Shown piece after piece: positions 43,766 through 52,939 of a stretch of 64,000 nucleotides of DNA. Both the position numbers and the translations under genes were made by a program. Source of the stretch: Mesorhizobium sophorae (GTDB taxonomy: Bacteria > Pseudomonadota > Alphaproteobacteria > Rhizobiales > Rhizobiaceae); assembly GCF_002270415.1 (NCBI RefSeq), contig NZ_NNRI01000010.1, forward strand, positions 1 to 64,000, in the 5' to 3' direction. The notes below the pieces were generated by a model, which made no database searches, was not told the origin of the DNA, and worked only from the letters and a program-made list of their open reading frames with translations. The first letter of the stretch is position 1, and every line of letters begins with the position of its first letter.

Positions 43766-45897
43766 GTTTGGTTCTCAGCTGTCATAGAGTGCTGTGCCTT
43801 TGAGTTGGCGGCAACGCGGATACTGCGAGAGTCCCCCGACATTTCCCCTTCTGTTCCAGGGGGGAGCTTGACGGATCCGGCGGGTTGAATCGTGAAGTCG
43901 GAGGCAAGGTCCTGATAAGACAACACAGCCAGATCGATCCCGTTTCGGGTGAGAAAGCCGCGGACGAAGCGTCGAACATCCATCGAAGTTAATATGACGG
44001 GGCGGGTCTGATCCGGTGCTGTGCTGGAAAAGATGCTGCGCATCTGTGACAGCAGCGCTTCGCTTTGCAGATCCTCTAACACGAGGTAGGGGCCCGCAGC
44101 CGAATCTCGAGCCGCACTCCGCACCATATCCTCACTCTCACGTTCGATAATAAAGGCGGGCACGATACCTTGTGTGTTGGCATAGCGGTGGCAGATCTGC
44201 CGCTTCATGCCGGAGCGAACATATTCCGTGAGCATCGCGACGTTTTGCTCACGTTCGCTCCATTCGGCCAATGCCTCCAAGACGAGGCGGGTGCTGCGGA
44301 TAGGGATACCTTCATCCAGCAGGCGGCGCAGCACATCGGCAACCCGGGGAACAGGCGTCGTGCGCAGCACCTCCTTCACCAGATCAGCATAATCGTGCTC
44401 CATTCGGCCCAGCAATTCGCGGGTCTCTTGGATACCCACCAAGTGCGGTGCATAGCGGGTCAACGTCGCATGGACACGCGAGGCAAGGAGTTCGCTCGCT
44501 CGGTGATAGCGGATGCCGGCAGCGTTGAGAGCCGGTGCATGGCCTTGTTCGACCCAGATTCTGTCCGCTTCTGGATCATGCCGAATGGGGATGCCGCTAA
44601 GTTCAATGTTCGCCAGACCGTCTGCGAGTTCTAGCAGTGTCGGATCAATCAAATCCTGTTCGACTGGCACGCCCTCGACATCTATTCTAAATTGCGACTC
44701 GGGCAGCTGCTCGTCGACCGCAACTGGAATGCGCGGAACGATAATGCCGAGATCAGCTGAGACGAGTTGCGAAACGCGTGCAATGTGCTGTTCCAATTCG
44801 GCTTGGTCGATCTCATGCGTAAGGCTCGGCGCAAGAAAGAAGGCGAGCGGGCTTGCCTGCGCAGGCACGGTTTGTTTTTGAGGCTCTACTTGATCTGCAC
44901 TTGTAGCATTGGTATTGTCGGCGCCCTGCCCATCGCCCTTGGCAATGCTTGCGACGGCGAGGACTGCGGCCAACGTAAGAAAGACGGGCAGAGGGAAACC
45001 GGGAACAAACCCCATCGCAACCAAGACGCAGGCCGCCAGCCGCAATGCTCGCTTGCTGGCCGTGAGTTGATTGACTATGTCGGTCCCAAGGTTGAGCCTC
45101 GCGGCCCCCGTTACACGCGTGACGATGGTTGCCGCTGTAATTGAAAGCAGCAGGGCCGGAATCTGCGAGATTAACGCGTCACCTATGGTCAGTAGAGTAT
45201 AGTGTTGCAGAACCTCGCCGAAGGACATGCCTTTCGAAAGCAGGCCGATGGAAATTCCACCCAGCATGTTGATGCAGATCACCACGAGCCCGGCGATGGC
45301 GTCGCCCTTTACGAATTTCATCGCGCCATCCATCGCGCCAAAAAGTTGGCTTTCCCTCTCCAATGCGGCACGCCGCCTGCGAGATTCGTTGGCATCGATG
45401 TGGCCGTTGCGAAGCTCTGCGTCGACCGCCATTTGCTTGCCCGGCAGAGCGTCGAGCGTGAAGCGGGCCGCCACCTCCGCTACGCGTTCGGCACCCTTCG
45501 CGAGGACCATGAACTGGACCATGGTCACGACCAGAAATATGACAAAGCCGACGAAGATATTGCCTGAGATTACGAAGTCGCCGAACGTGTGGATGATGCT
45601 GCCTGCCTCTCCCTCGGCCAGGATCAGTCGTGTCGTTGCGATGGTAAGCGCCAGACGGAACACCGTGGAAATCAAAATGACGCCCGGCAAAGACGAAAAA
45701 TCAAGCGGCGTGCTGACATACAGGGCAACCATCAGCAGCAATATGGCCAAACCCAAATTGAATCCGATAAGCGTGTCGACAACCACGAGCGGGATTGGCA
45801 TGACCATCATACCTATCGCCAGCAGCAGCATCAACGCGACCATTAAGTCGGGGTTGGCCGGCGCACGGTCGATGAAGTTACGCAGGACGTTGGGCAT
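43762..45897 (-). CDS. sctV: T3SS export gate protein SctV (RhcV)
   Basis: 711 residues of the FHIPEP/LcrD family. N-terminal half has about eight membrane helices (residues 17-330) with the signature 'GAERVAEVAARFTLDALPGKQM'; the C-terminal cytoplasmic half forms the nonameric ring that receives chaperone-effector complexes. 'STVFRLALTIATTRLILAEGEAG' also matches the family. Full length and intact. Overlaps the start of the following TPR gene by 4 bp. Corresponds to rhcV (y4yR). Only export-gate gene of the T3SS in this window. Confidence 0.93.
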   Translation of the reverse strand: MPNVLRNFIDRAPANPDLMVALMLLLAIGMMVMPIPLVVVDTLIGFNLGLAILLLMVALYVSTPLDFSSLPGVILISTVFRLALTIATTRLILAEGEAGSIIHTFGDFVISGNIFVGFVIFLVVTMVQFMVLAKGAERVAEVAARFTLDALPGKQMAVDAELRNGHIDANESRRRRAALERESQLFGAMDGAMKFVKGDAIAGLVVICINMLGGISIGLLSKGMSFGEVLQHYTLLTIGDALISQIPALLLSITAATIVTRVTGAARLNLGTDIVNQLTASKRALRLAACVLVAMGFVPGFPLPVFLTLAAVLAVASIAKGDGQGADNTNATSADQVEPQKQTVPAQASPLAFFLAPSLTHEIDQAELEQHIARVSQLVSADLGIIVPRIPVAVDEQLPESQFRIDVEGVPVEQDLIDPTLLELADGLANIELSGIPIRHDPEADRIWVEQGHAPALNAAGIRYHRASELLASRVHATLTRYAPHLVGIQETRELLGRMEHDYADLVKEVLRTTPVPRVADVLRRLLDEGIPIRSTRLVLEALAEWSEREQNVAMLTEYVRSGMKRQICHRYANTQGIVPAFIIERESEDMVRSAARDSAAGPYLVLEDLQSEALLSQMRSIFSSTAPDQTRPVILTSMDVRRFVRGFLTRNGIDLAVLSYQDLASDFTIQPAGSVKLPPGTEGEMSGDSRSIRVAANSKAQHSMTAENQT

Positions 45898-46189
45898 GTG
45901 GGCCCCTTTGTGGTCGTTTGAGAATTACTGGGCTACCACGCAGTGAAACGTAGCTTTCGAAGGCCGCGCGCGCCTCGTCCCTGCGGCCGGTCCCACGCAG
46001 CGCATCGCCACGCGAGGGTAGTCAGAGGAAAGCGCGAGGATCCCCGGTTAGGCGTATCCAGTGTGGTCAGGACCATCGGTGCCTCATCGCCGAAACCTTC
46101 CGGGATGAGCGGATAGGCGAGAAGCCGCAGCAGGGGGATAGCTTGAGCATTGGAGTTCTCCTGAATACGGCCCGCGAAGCTGAAAGCCC
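45898..46189. other. Spacer in the T3SS operon with a TPR-like relic
   Basis: 292 bp. On the minus strand a frameshifted stretch reads 'GDALRGTGRRDEARAAFESY', resembling a TPR unit, but no full ORF remains. It could be a decayed chaperone-like gene between sctD and sctV. Confidence 0.3.
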
Positions 46190-47080
46190 TTAATACGGCA
46201 GAGCAGCAACGCGACCATTTCGGCTCATCAGCACACGACCCTCCTCGATCCGATCGACCGTCCAGCCATCATCCAAAAGCGCGCCGACAAAATACTTCTC
46301 GCCAGCGATTATCAGATACGGAAGGGGCCCACGCCAAACTGCTTCAACCGCGATGGCGGATGGCGCCTTCTCCTCCTTGATAACCACTCCATTCACCAGT
46401 GTGAGAGCGCCGTTCGTGCGATGATCGAACCACTGCTGAACCCTCTGCCAACTGCTGATCGATGCTGACGTGACGGTGCCCTCAGCGGTCACGACGCCCT
46501 TCGCGGAGCCGATCATAATATTGTGAAGGCCCGCTTTATCGACTTCCTCTTGCAGGTCTTTGGCCACAGCCACGGTAGCCTGATCATCAGCGCGGTTATT
46601 GGTCAGCTTGAATTCAAGTTCGGCACCTGGCGACTTGGCGTTCAATGCATCAGCAGTGCCGTAATAGGAGAACATAGCCGAGAGTGCGCCGATCCCGAGA
46701 GAGCCGAGTAACACCAAGGTGAGCATAAGGATCGAGAGGCGTGGTCTGGCGGTCGAACCAGTCGGCGCTGCATCCTGCGCTGACCAGAGAATGGACATCG
46801 CGCCGGCGTGAATGATGACAGGAAGGGGCAGCACAACGCACTCGCCTGCTGCAATATTCCGATTGTCCTCGATGCTGAGTCCGCCTGCAAGCGCCTCAAC
46901 CTCGATCGAATTCCCAAGAAGAGTGATACGAAAATGATGTGGCGCCAGTCCTTGCTCGACGAAGATTATATCGGCGTCGAGGCCACTGCCGATTAAGTTC
47001 GTTTCAAGAGTCGGCTTACCGGTCAGCCCGCAATAGACCCCCGACAGAACTTCGAAATGAAGGGAAACAGCGTCATTCAA
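46190..47080 (-). CDS. sctD: T3SS inner-ring protein SctD (y4yQ-like)
   Basis: 296 residues: an N-terminal FHA-like domain (about 1-100; 'LVGSGLD'-type 'IGSGLDADIIFVEQGLAPHHFRI'), one membrane helix (about 113-135; 'LSILMLTLVLLGSLGIGALSAMF'-like), and a periplasmic part with ring-building motifs (about 160-296). This is the SctD/YscD inner-membrane ring. Shorter than most SctD proteins but similar to rhizobial Y4yQ. Start is TTG with GGGAG about eight bases upstream. Next gene down is sctV after 292 bp. Confidence 0.75.
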   Translation of the reverse strand: MNDAVSLHFEVLSGVYCGLTGKPTLETNLIGSGLDADIIFVEQGLAPHHFRITLLGNSIEVEALAGGLSIEDNRNIAAGECVVLPLPVIIHAGAMSILWSAQDAAPTGSTARPRLSILMLTLVLLGSLGIGALSAMFSYYGTADALNAKSPGAELEFKLTNNRADDQATVAVAKDLQEEVDKAGLHNIMIGSAKGVVTAEGTVTSASISSWQRVQQWFDHRTNGALTLVNGVVIKEEKAPSAIAVEAVWRGPLPYLIIAGEKYFVGALLDDGWTVDRIEEGRVLMSRNGRVAALPY

Positions 47081-47197
47081 GGATGATCTCCCGAATCAGG
47101 AAAGAAGCCGCATGGCAATTACCATGCGGCTCATTTCGGTCACACATCGCGCCACCCAGGGCAGCGATCGAGGGTTTCCAGAACCCCGTTTCCGAGA

Positions 47198-47413
47198 TTA
47201 CTGAACGCGTTCGTCGGCCGCTTTCTTGATTGTCTGCAAGTTGGTCGTAACAGTGCGCAGCTCTATACTCCTAGCCGTAGCCTCCAAGCTAACCGCCGTT
47301 AGCTCCTGGATTTGCTGCTGGAATGCGGCAGCCCCAGCGGCTTTGGAAGCTACGTCCGCACCAGCCGCAGCGCCAGCACCACCCAAACTACCAAGAGTAC
47401 CTATTTTACTCAT
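47198..47413 (-). CDS. nopA: NopA, T3SS pilus/needle subunit
   Basis: 71 residues starting MSKIGTLGSLGGAGAAAGAD; the Gly/Ala-rich N-terminus and helical 'AAFQQQIQELTAVSLEATAR' are as in NopA of rhizobia. AAGGGA lies six bases before the ATG. Forms the extracellular T3SS filament. Follows nopC in the same tts-box operon. An in-frame start at 47476 is rejected. Confidence 0.88.
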   Translation of the reverse strand: MSKIGTLGSLGGAGAAAGADVASKAAGAAAFQQQIQELTAVSLEATARSIELRTVTTNLQTIKKAADERVQ

Positions 47414-47482
47414 ATCGTTTCCCTTCTGTTCGAACTGTGCCGTCACCGACGGCACGCACCTCCCGACGCGGACCACCCAACG

Positions 47483-47785
47483 TCAGGCATCTTCTTCAGT
47501 GTCTGCCAGAGCGTCGTCGGCATCAGCCATGGCATCGTTCACAATAGTTAGCGCAACAGAACGGAGAGCCGTCTCGAAGGCATCGCTTTCAGATGCAGCT
47601 TGCGAGCCATCCCCAGAAAAGGTCGGACTGTCCGCTCGACCGATCTCGCCACCCGGCCTGGTAGGACCAGAAGGCCCGCTGCTATGACCAGAGGGCTCGC
47701 TGGATGCGTGCCGCGACTGTCCATTCGAATGTCCATGCCCGGTGCGGGCCAAGGATCCAAGTCTATCGCCAATTGCTGCTATCAT
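47483..47785 (-). CDS. nopC: NopC, secreted nodulation outer protein
   Basis: 100 residues from MIAAIGDRLGSL; a Gly/Ser/Pro-rich middle and a helical acidic tail ('ALRSVALTIVNDAMADADDALADTEED'-like segment). Position just after the tts box and before nopA matches nopC in rhizobia. NopC is secreted through, and in part required by, the T3SS and also reaches host cells. A few residues upstream an ATG at 47800 is the alternative start. Confidence 0.78.
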   Translation of the reverse strand: MIAAIGDRLGSLARTGHGHSNGQSRHASSEPSGHSSGPSGPTRPGGEIGRADSPTFSGDGSQAASESDAFETALRSVALTIVNDAMADADDALADTEEDA

Positions 47786-47847
47786 CAGGTATTCCCACAT
47801 CTGTTTCCGTTAACGGCGAGGCGTAGAAGATCAATTTCATCAAACGT

Positions 47848-47877
47848 TAGGAGGGCGAGCTTTCGAGAAGCTGACCA
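47848..47877 (-). promoter_or_regulatory. tts box 5, promoter of the nopC-nopA-sctD-sctV-y4yS operon
   Basis: On the minus strand GTCAGCTTCTCGAAAGCT core, ending CCTCCTA, 62 bp before the nopC start. It faces leftward into the T3SS block. Confidence 0.88.
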
Positions 47878-48155
47878 GTCTCAACAAAAAGCGGCTGCGG
47901 CGCTGTTGCAAAATGAATGGTCGCGCACGATCTTGTGTGTGGACGAGGCCGTTGACCGCATCAGGAACAGGACCATCACCGGCTACCGGTACGATCCCAA
48001 GGCGGCAGCCCTATTGGGCGTAGAGGTTTAGCTTCGGGAGCCTTAGCTATCTGCTGGCCTCTTAAAAGCCTCTAGGGACTCGGCGGTCGGCCGGGTGCGT
48101 CCTGCGAGGCTAACGCATTGAAGAAATTATATTTTAAATCTTTTTCGCATAATAA
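47878..48155. other. Spacer between T3SS promoter and Fic gene
   Basis: A plus frame ending at 48031 reads 'CVDEAVDRIRNRTITGYRYD' with no start of its own; it may be the tail of a lost gene. AT-rich from 48120 on. Confidence 0.3.
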
Positions 48156-48265
48156 ACTTGCGATTCCACAACTTAATAAACTTGCGATTACACGGCATCA
48201 TTGACTTGTGCTGGTGCAGCATTATATACTTGTATTCGCACAACACAAAAAACTTGCAAAGGCAC
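48156..48265 (+). repeat. Five direct repeats with exact 24 bp period before the Fic gene
   Basis: ACTTG begins at 48156, 48180, 48204, 48228 and 48252. Each unit follows ACTTG(C/T), five or six variable bases, then CAC or GCA. The last copy ends a few bases before the GTG of the Fic gene. AT-rich spacers. Most likely a repeated operator for the adjacent HTH-bearing protein; iteron-like replication use is less likely because no rep gene is present. Confidence 0.75.
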
Positions 48266-48269
48266 GTCC

Positions 48270-49802
48270 GTGGCCAAGCCCCATGAAAAACTCGCAGAGC
48301 CCCTAGCCATCCTCAAAGAGCTGCAGGAGCAAGGGCGGCGCATATTCAAGTCAGACGAGCTGACGCGCGTCCACCGGGAGCGGCTGGTGGCGAACGGATT
48401 TCTGCGCGATGTGATCAAAGGCTGGGTCATGTCCACCGGCCCTCAGGCCCAGCAACAGGACACCACCCCCTGGTACCCAAGCTTCTGGGAATTCTGTTCG
48501 CTGTACTGCAATGACCGGTTCGGCAAAGACTGGTTCCTGTCTCCCGAACAGTCCCTCCTGCTGCATGCGGAAGCGCCGACCATCCCTCCACAGGTGGTGG
48601 TGAATACCCCGAAAGGAAAGAACAACAGGATCGACCTGCTGTTCGGCACCTCCCTCTACGACCTTGCGGTCAAGGAAATGCCGGAACAGCTGACGGAGAA
48701 GAACGGTCAGCGGGTGCTTACCGTTGAGGCCGCGCTTATCCGTGTACCGGAAGGATTCTTCCAGCGCGCGCCTATCGAAATGCAGGTCGCCATGGCGTCC
48801 GTGCGCGATGTATCGACGGTACTGGCCCTCCTTCTTGATGGCGGCCATTCCGCCGTGGCGGGGCGACTCGCGGGCGCATTCCGCCGCGTAGGGCGTGATG
48901 CCTTCGCTGATGAAATTGTGGCAACCTTCAAAGCGGCCGGGTACGACGTGCGCGAGTCCGATCCGTTCGCGGGTCGGACCGGGGTTACGACCATAGCGGC
49001 GGGTGTGCCGCCGCTGGTCGCGCGCCTGCGCGCAATCTGGGAATCCCAGCGCGAAGCGATCATAGAGATATTCCCAAAGGCGCCGGGCCTTCCGTCCGAC
49101 AAGAACGCTTACATGAAGTTCGTGGAGGATATCTACGAGAGCGACGCTTATCACTCGCTGTCGATCGAAGGCTACAGCGTGACGCCCGAGCTCATCGACC
49201 GCGTGCGCGAAGGAAGCTGGAATCCGGAGATCGATGAAGCGGACCGGAAAAACCGCGATGCGCTCGCCGCGCGCGGCTACTATCTCGCGTTTCAGAAAGT
49301 CAAAGAGTCCGTGGCGGCCATCATTGATGGCGCGCCAGCAGGAGCCTTGACGCGCGATACACACAGGGAGTGGTACCGGGAGCTGTTCGCGCCGTCCGTG
49401 ACGGCTGGCATACTCAGGGCGAGTGCACTTGCCGGTTATCGGAACCACCCGGTGTACCTGCGCGGTTCGCAGCATGTACCGCCGCGAACAGAGGCTGTTC
49501 CCGATGGCATGAACGAGTTGTTTGACTTGCTGGAAACGGAGAAAGACGCTTCCGTGCGCGCCGTGCTGGGGCACTGGCTTGTAGGTTATGTGCACCCTTA
49601 TCCGGACGGCAACGGCCGTATGGCGCGGTTCCTCATGAATGCCATGCTGGCGTCCGGTGGCTATCCGTGGACTGTTGTCAGGGTGGAAGACCGCAAGGCG
49701 TACCTGGCGGGCCTGGAAGAGGCGAGCGGCAACATGAATGTGAAGCCGTTTGCGGCGTTTCTGGCCGAGCGGGTTACTTGGTCTGCCGATCGAAGCGCCT
49801 GA
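48270..49802 (+). CDS. Fic-domain protein with N-terminal HTH-like segment
   Basis: 510 residues from GTG 48270 (AAGG eight bases upstream). Fic motif HPYPDGNGRMAR with catalytic His442; an inhibitory (S/T)xxxE(G/N) motif SLSIEG at about 296-301, so it is a self-inhibited class II type. The first 60 residues ('ILKELQEQGRRIFKSDELTR', 'ERLVANGFLRDVIKGWVM') look like the DNA-binding start of AbiEi-type regulators. Fic proteins transfer AMP onto target proteins. The repeated array directly upstream suggests self-regulation. It is single, with no separate antitoxin; sits between the T3SS operon and the relaxase relic, so likely cargo. Confidence 0.83.
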   Translation: MAKPHEKLAEPLAILKELQEQGRRIFKSDELTRVHRERLVANGFLRDVIKGWVMSTGPQAQQQDTTPWYPSFWEFCSLYCNDRFGKDWFLSPEQSLLLHAEAPTIPPQVVVNTPKGKNNRIDLLFGTSLYDLAVKEMPEQLTEKNGQRVLTVEAALIRVPEGFFQRAPIEMQVAMASVRDVSTVLALLLDGGHSAVAGRLAGAFRRVGRDAFADEIVATFKAAGYDVRESDPFAGRTGVTTIAAGVPPLVARLRAIWESQREAIIEIFPKAPGLPSDKNAYMKFVEDIYESDAYHSLSIEGYSVTPELIDRVREGSWNPEIDEADRKNRDALAARGYYLAFQKVKESVAAIIDGAPAGALTRDTHREWYRELFAPSVTAGILRASALAGYRNHPVYLRGSQHVPPRTEAVPDGMNELFDLLETEKDASVRAVLGHWLVGYVHPYPDGNGRMARFLMNAMLASGGYPWTVVRVEDRKAYLAGLEEASGNMNVKPFAAFLAERVTWSADRSA

Positions 49803-49808
49803 GAAGCG

Positions 49809-51295
49809 TCAGCTTCTGGTGACGACGGTCAGAGGGATGCGGCGATGATCGATCAGCGCCTTTCCCACGAAGCCAAGCAACTGGAGAATAGGCTGCGTCG
49901 CTGCAGCTTTTGAGATTGCTGGCTGCACGATCCAAACCTTGTATTCGAAGCGATACTGATTCCAGCTCGCATGCAGCCTTCTCAAGACCCCCAGCGTACC
50001 ACGGTCAAAGCGTGTCGACTCCCCACGCTCCAGCCGACGCTTCTCGCGGTTCATCATATTCCGAAGGAAGCGTTTTGGCTTGTGGCAAAACTGCACTGAC
50101 TTCAACGCTTGCCCTGCAAACCTCATAGAGATCGTCCAGCCGCGCCTTGCCCGCATCGGTACCAGCATATTTACAATGGCACATCAGCACATCGACCGAT
50201 GTCTCCCGGACTTTGATCGCTATAACGTCAGCAAACTCGCCGGTACCGTCGTCATCGAAGATGATGTCGTAATCGCTTTTCTTCAGTTCTTGAATGACGC
50301 GGTACTGTACAGAGTCCGTACGGCGCTCCGGACCCTGCGATTCGATGCGCGGGTTTGTTCCAGTCCAGTCCCAAGGAACAATGGCACTATCCATTATGGG
50401 CGTTAAGTCCAGTTCCTTCGGCGGAACGTAGAGATGTGAGTAGATCAGGAACGATCCGTCGCCAAAGTCGATTTGCGGAGCATCGTCCGCAAAAGACTCC
50501 GCCATCGTCCGGTCATGCCGATGCGTTTTTATCCGGCAAGGCGGACCCGATGTTTGCCTATAAGTCGCGTCGGTCGCCGTGAAGCCGATTTCAAACTCCG
50601 CCTTCTTGTCGTGCGCGCGCACGTCAAACTTGAGCGCACCGCTACGAGCGTTGTTCGAGAGTGCGAGATCACACTCTGCAAACGGATAAGAACTCTCGCC
50701 GAATGAAATTTCAATTCGCTCCTCGAAGGACAGCAGAAGGCTCATAGGCCAATGAATCACCAGCGGGTGAGCATCTGGGCGTACAGCAATGAGGCGGGGT
50801 CGCATGGCAGACGCGAACGCCGCTGACTCCGGGATGGTGTCGTTGTCAAGGAGCGCACCCAGGCGATGACACCACGCAGTCCAGTCGGTGAGATCGTGGA
50901 TGCGGGACTGTGACCAGAACTTTCCTTTGATCGAACAACCAAACGTACGCGGCTCGCCGTCTTCATAGCCACAACCAAAGATGTTGTTCTGAATGCGCTC
51001 CGCCTTCATCAGACTGTCTATACCGTCGCTAACGTCGATCCCCATGAGCATGGAGTAGCGCGTTCCACCGCCCTGGCGGTGCGTCATGCCCAAGTTGCGG
51101 ATGACCAGCTGGTTGAAATCGTGGAAGCAACGAAACACTGCCTGATCCCTGATGCGTGTCGTGTCATCGCCACAGAGCGCTTTTGCAAGCTGATCAGACG
51201 CAGTCGGCCCAGTGCTGCTAATGTAAAGCAGTTCCGTTTGGTCATCCCAGTGGGCCAGTATCAACTCCCACGAAACGTCGGTGGCTGTGGCCGAC
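49809..51295 (-). pseudogene. C-terminal relic of a DEAD/DEAH-helicase-type protein
   Basis: Reading in one minus frame gives 'SWELILAHWDDQTELLYISS', 'GMTHRQGGGTRYSMLMGIDV', 'GKFWSQSRIHDLTDWTAWCH', 'GDGSFLIYSHLYVPPKELDL', 'FDDDGTGEFADVIAIKV' and 'CKYAGTDAGKARLDDLYEVC', then after a frameshift near 50150 'RRLHASWNQYRFEYKVWIVQ' and 'PLTVVTRS'. I recognise this as the C-terminal half of large helicase-like proteins found in defence or plasmid islands, but the helicase part is missing: at 51295 it meets the traA relic. Inactive. Confidence 0.5.
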
Positions 51296-51296
51296 G

Positions 51297-51447
51297 TTGG
51301 ACGCACATGGCAGCTACGTTGCGCTGTCGCGGCATCGAGATGGGATGGACCTGCATTACGGCGGCGACGACTTCGCGACCCGCGAACGGCTTGTCCGCAC
51401 GCTATCGCGTGACCGCGCCAAGGACATGGCTTCCGATTACGAGCTAG
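51297..51447 (+). pseudogene. TraA relaxase fragment, left of the IS630 insertion
   Basis: 'AHGSYVALSRHRDGMDLHYG', 'DDFATRERLVRTLSRDRAKD', 'MASDYE': the end of the helicase part of Ti-type TraA relaxases. Continues in frame-compatible fashion at 52937. Cut off at its left by the helicase relic. Confidence 0.75.
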
Positions 51448-52936
51448 TACCTCTGCACAGAGGTTATGACTCTTTGGAAGTCGGCTTGGGATAGGCTTTG
51501 GCCATCTTAAGGCGTGCGTTTTCGGTAGAGAACATCCAGTTGATGCGAGCGCCACTGGTGTTTGGCAGGTGCTCCCAGGCAGCGGTCTCCGCGACGAGGC
51601 GATCATAGCTATTGATGCGACGATCGAGGCACTGGCCGCGCAGGACGCCGATTTCGATCTCGACCATGTTGAGCCAGCTGGCGTGTTTGGGCGTGTAGTG
51701 GAATTCCAGCCGTCGAAGGACGCGTCGCGCCTCTGAAGCAGGCAGAGCCTGGTAGAGCGCGGCGGCCGAGTGGGTTGACAGATTGTCGAGCACCACCCTG
51801 ACGCGTTCGGCCTGCGGGTAATGGATATCGACGAGGTCGCGCATGCAATGGGCAAAGTCTTCCGCGGCGCGCCGCTCGGTGACCTTGACTTTGCGCCAGG
51901 AGCGGTGTGCGTCGAGGAAGACGAACAGGTTGGCGGTGCCGTTGCGCTTGTACTCGCAGTCATACCGCTCAAGCCGGCCCGGTTCGGCCGGGATCGGCTG
52001 TCGCACCTCGCCGATGAGTTGGGTCGGGCTTTCGTCGAAGCACACCACCGGTCGCTTCGGGTCCGGTGCCTCGGCATAGAGGTCGAGCACGTCCTCCATG
52101 CGCGCGACATACTCGGCGTCGACCTTGGGGATGCACCACATGTCCTTGCGCCAGGGCTTGAGATCGTTGTCTGCCAAGCGTCGGCGCACCGTCTCGCGCG
52201 ACAGTTCCTGGTGATCGGTCAGCTTGACGAACTCACCGGCCAGCAGTTCCAGGGTCCAGCGGGCGCGGCCCGGCGGCGGACTGGAACAGGCGGTGGCCAC
52301 CAGCAAGGCTTCTTCCTTGCCCGTCAGCTTGCGTTGCGCGCCTGCGCGTGGCTCTTCGCTGAGCGCCGCCTCCAGACCCATCTCCACGAAGCGGCGCTTG
52401 GTGCGATAGACAGTGGAGCCGCCGACCACCACCGTCGCGGCAATGGCCTCGTCACCCAAGCCCGCGTCGACGGCGAGCAGGATCTGCGCCCGCTTGAGCT
52501 TGCGAGCCGGCTGCTTGCCGCCTGCCAGCATCGCTGTGAGTTCATCGCGTTCGGGTTGGTCGAGATCGACACGATAGCGTAGATTCATCCAGAAAGCCTC
52601 CTCGGTTGCCAAGGGTTCCGGATGAATCGAAAATTGAATCAATTACTTGACGGGCAAACGCCTGCGGGTCCCAGCTTCACCGAAAAACAGGGCCAGTACC
52701 TCGCCTTCATCTGGGCTTATATGCAGATCAACCGCCAGCCGCCGGCCGAACGCGACATGCAACGCTATTTCGGTGTCACCCCGCCGTCCGTCCACCAGAT
52801 GGTGCTAACCCTCGAACGCTCCGGCCTCATCCGCAGGCAACCAGGTGTCGCGCGCAGCATCCAACTGCTCGTCGACCACGACATCCTACCCAAACTTCAG
52901 CCGGTTCAACCCGTCATAACCTCTGTGCAGAGGTAC
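51448..52936. mobile_element. IS630-type element, intact, with passenger HTH gene
   Basis: 1489 bp. Perfect terminal repeats GTACCTCTGCACAGAGGTTA (then TGAC) at both ends, target TA duplicated within a CTAG (51446-51447 and 52937-52938), as expected for the IS630 family. Two divergent genes: transposase (minus) and a small HTH protein (plus). Inserted inside the traA relic. Confidence 0.9.
51464..52588 (-). CDS. IS630-family transposase
   Basis: 374 residues starting MNLRYRVDLDQPERDELTAM, with AGGAGG eight bases upstream. N-terminal HTH pair ('GDEAIAATVVVGGSTVYRTK'), then DDE core: 'RPVVCFDESPTQLIGE' (Asp-Glu), 'ERVRVVLDNLSTHS' (second Asp) and 'TPKHASWLNMVEIEI' with the catalytic Glu. Its stop codon lies in the terminal repeat. 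Intact; likely active. A deleted relic of the same element is at 18925-19648. Confidence 0.92.
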   Translation of the reverse strand: MNLRYRVDLDQPERDELTAMLAGGKQPARKLKRAQILLAVDAGLGDEAIAATVVVGGSTVYRTKRRFVEMGLEAALSEEPRAGAQRKLTGKEEALLVATACSSPPPGRARWTLELLAGEFVKLTDHQELSRETVRRRLADNDLKPWRKDMWCIPKVDAEYVARMEDVLDLYAEAPDPKRPVVCFDESPTQLIGEVRQPIPAEPGRLERYDCEYKRNGTANLFVFLDAHRSWRKVKVTERRAAEDFAHCMRDLVDIHYPQAERVRVVLDNLSTHSAAALYQALPASEARRVLRRLEFHYTPKHASWLNMVEIEIGVLRGQCLDRRINSYDRLVAETAAWEHLPNTSGARINWMFSTENARLKMAKAYPKPTSKES

Positions 52937-52939
52937 TAG
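52622..52939 (+). CDS. Passenger HTH protein of the IS630 element (LexA-like N-domain)
   Basis: 105 residues beginning MNRKLNQLLDGQTPAGPSFT; 'KQGQYLAFIWAYMQINRQPP', 'AERDMQRYFGVTPPSVHQMV', 'LTLERSGLIRRQPG': the winged HTH seen in LexA N-domains. Starts 33 bp from the divergent transposase start and shares its short promoter region, so it may repress transposition. Its stop codon TAG uses the duplicated target TA plus the host G, so the frame is closed by target DNA. Confidence 0.8.
   Translation: MNRKLNQLLDGQTPAGPSFTEKQGQYLAFIWAYMQINRQPPAERDMQRYFGVTPPSVHQMVLTLERSGLIRRQPGVARSIQLLVDHDILPKLQPVQPVITSVQRY

Noticed and set aside
48156..48265. Replication origin with iterons
   Set aside because: No rep gene, DnaA box or partition genes nearby; operator for the adjacent protein is simpler.
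48351..49595. Long minus-strand open frame opposite the Fic gene
   Set aside because: Antisense shadow of a high-GC gene; no motif, no ribosome site, while the plus frame has Fic motifs.
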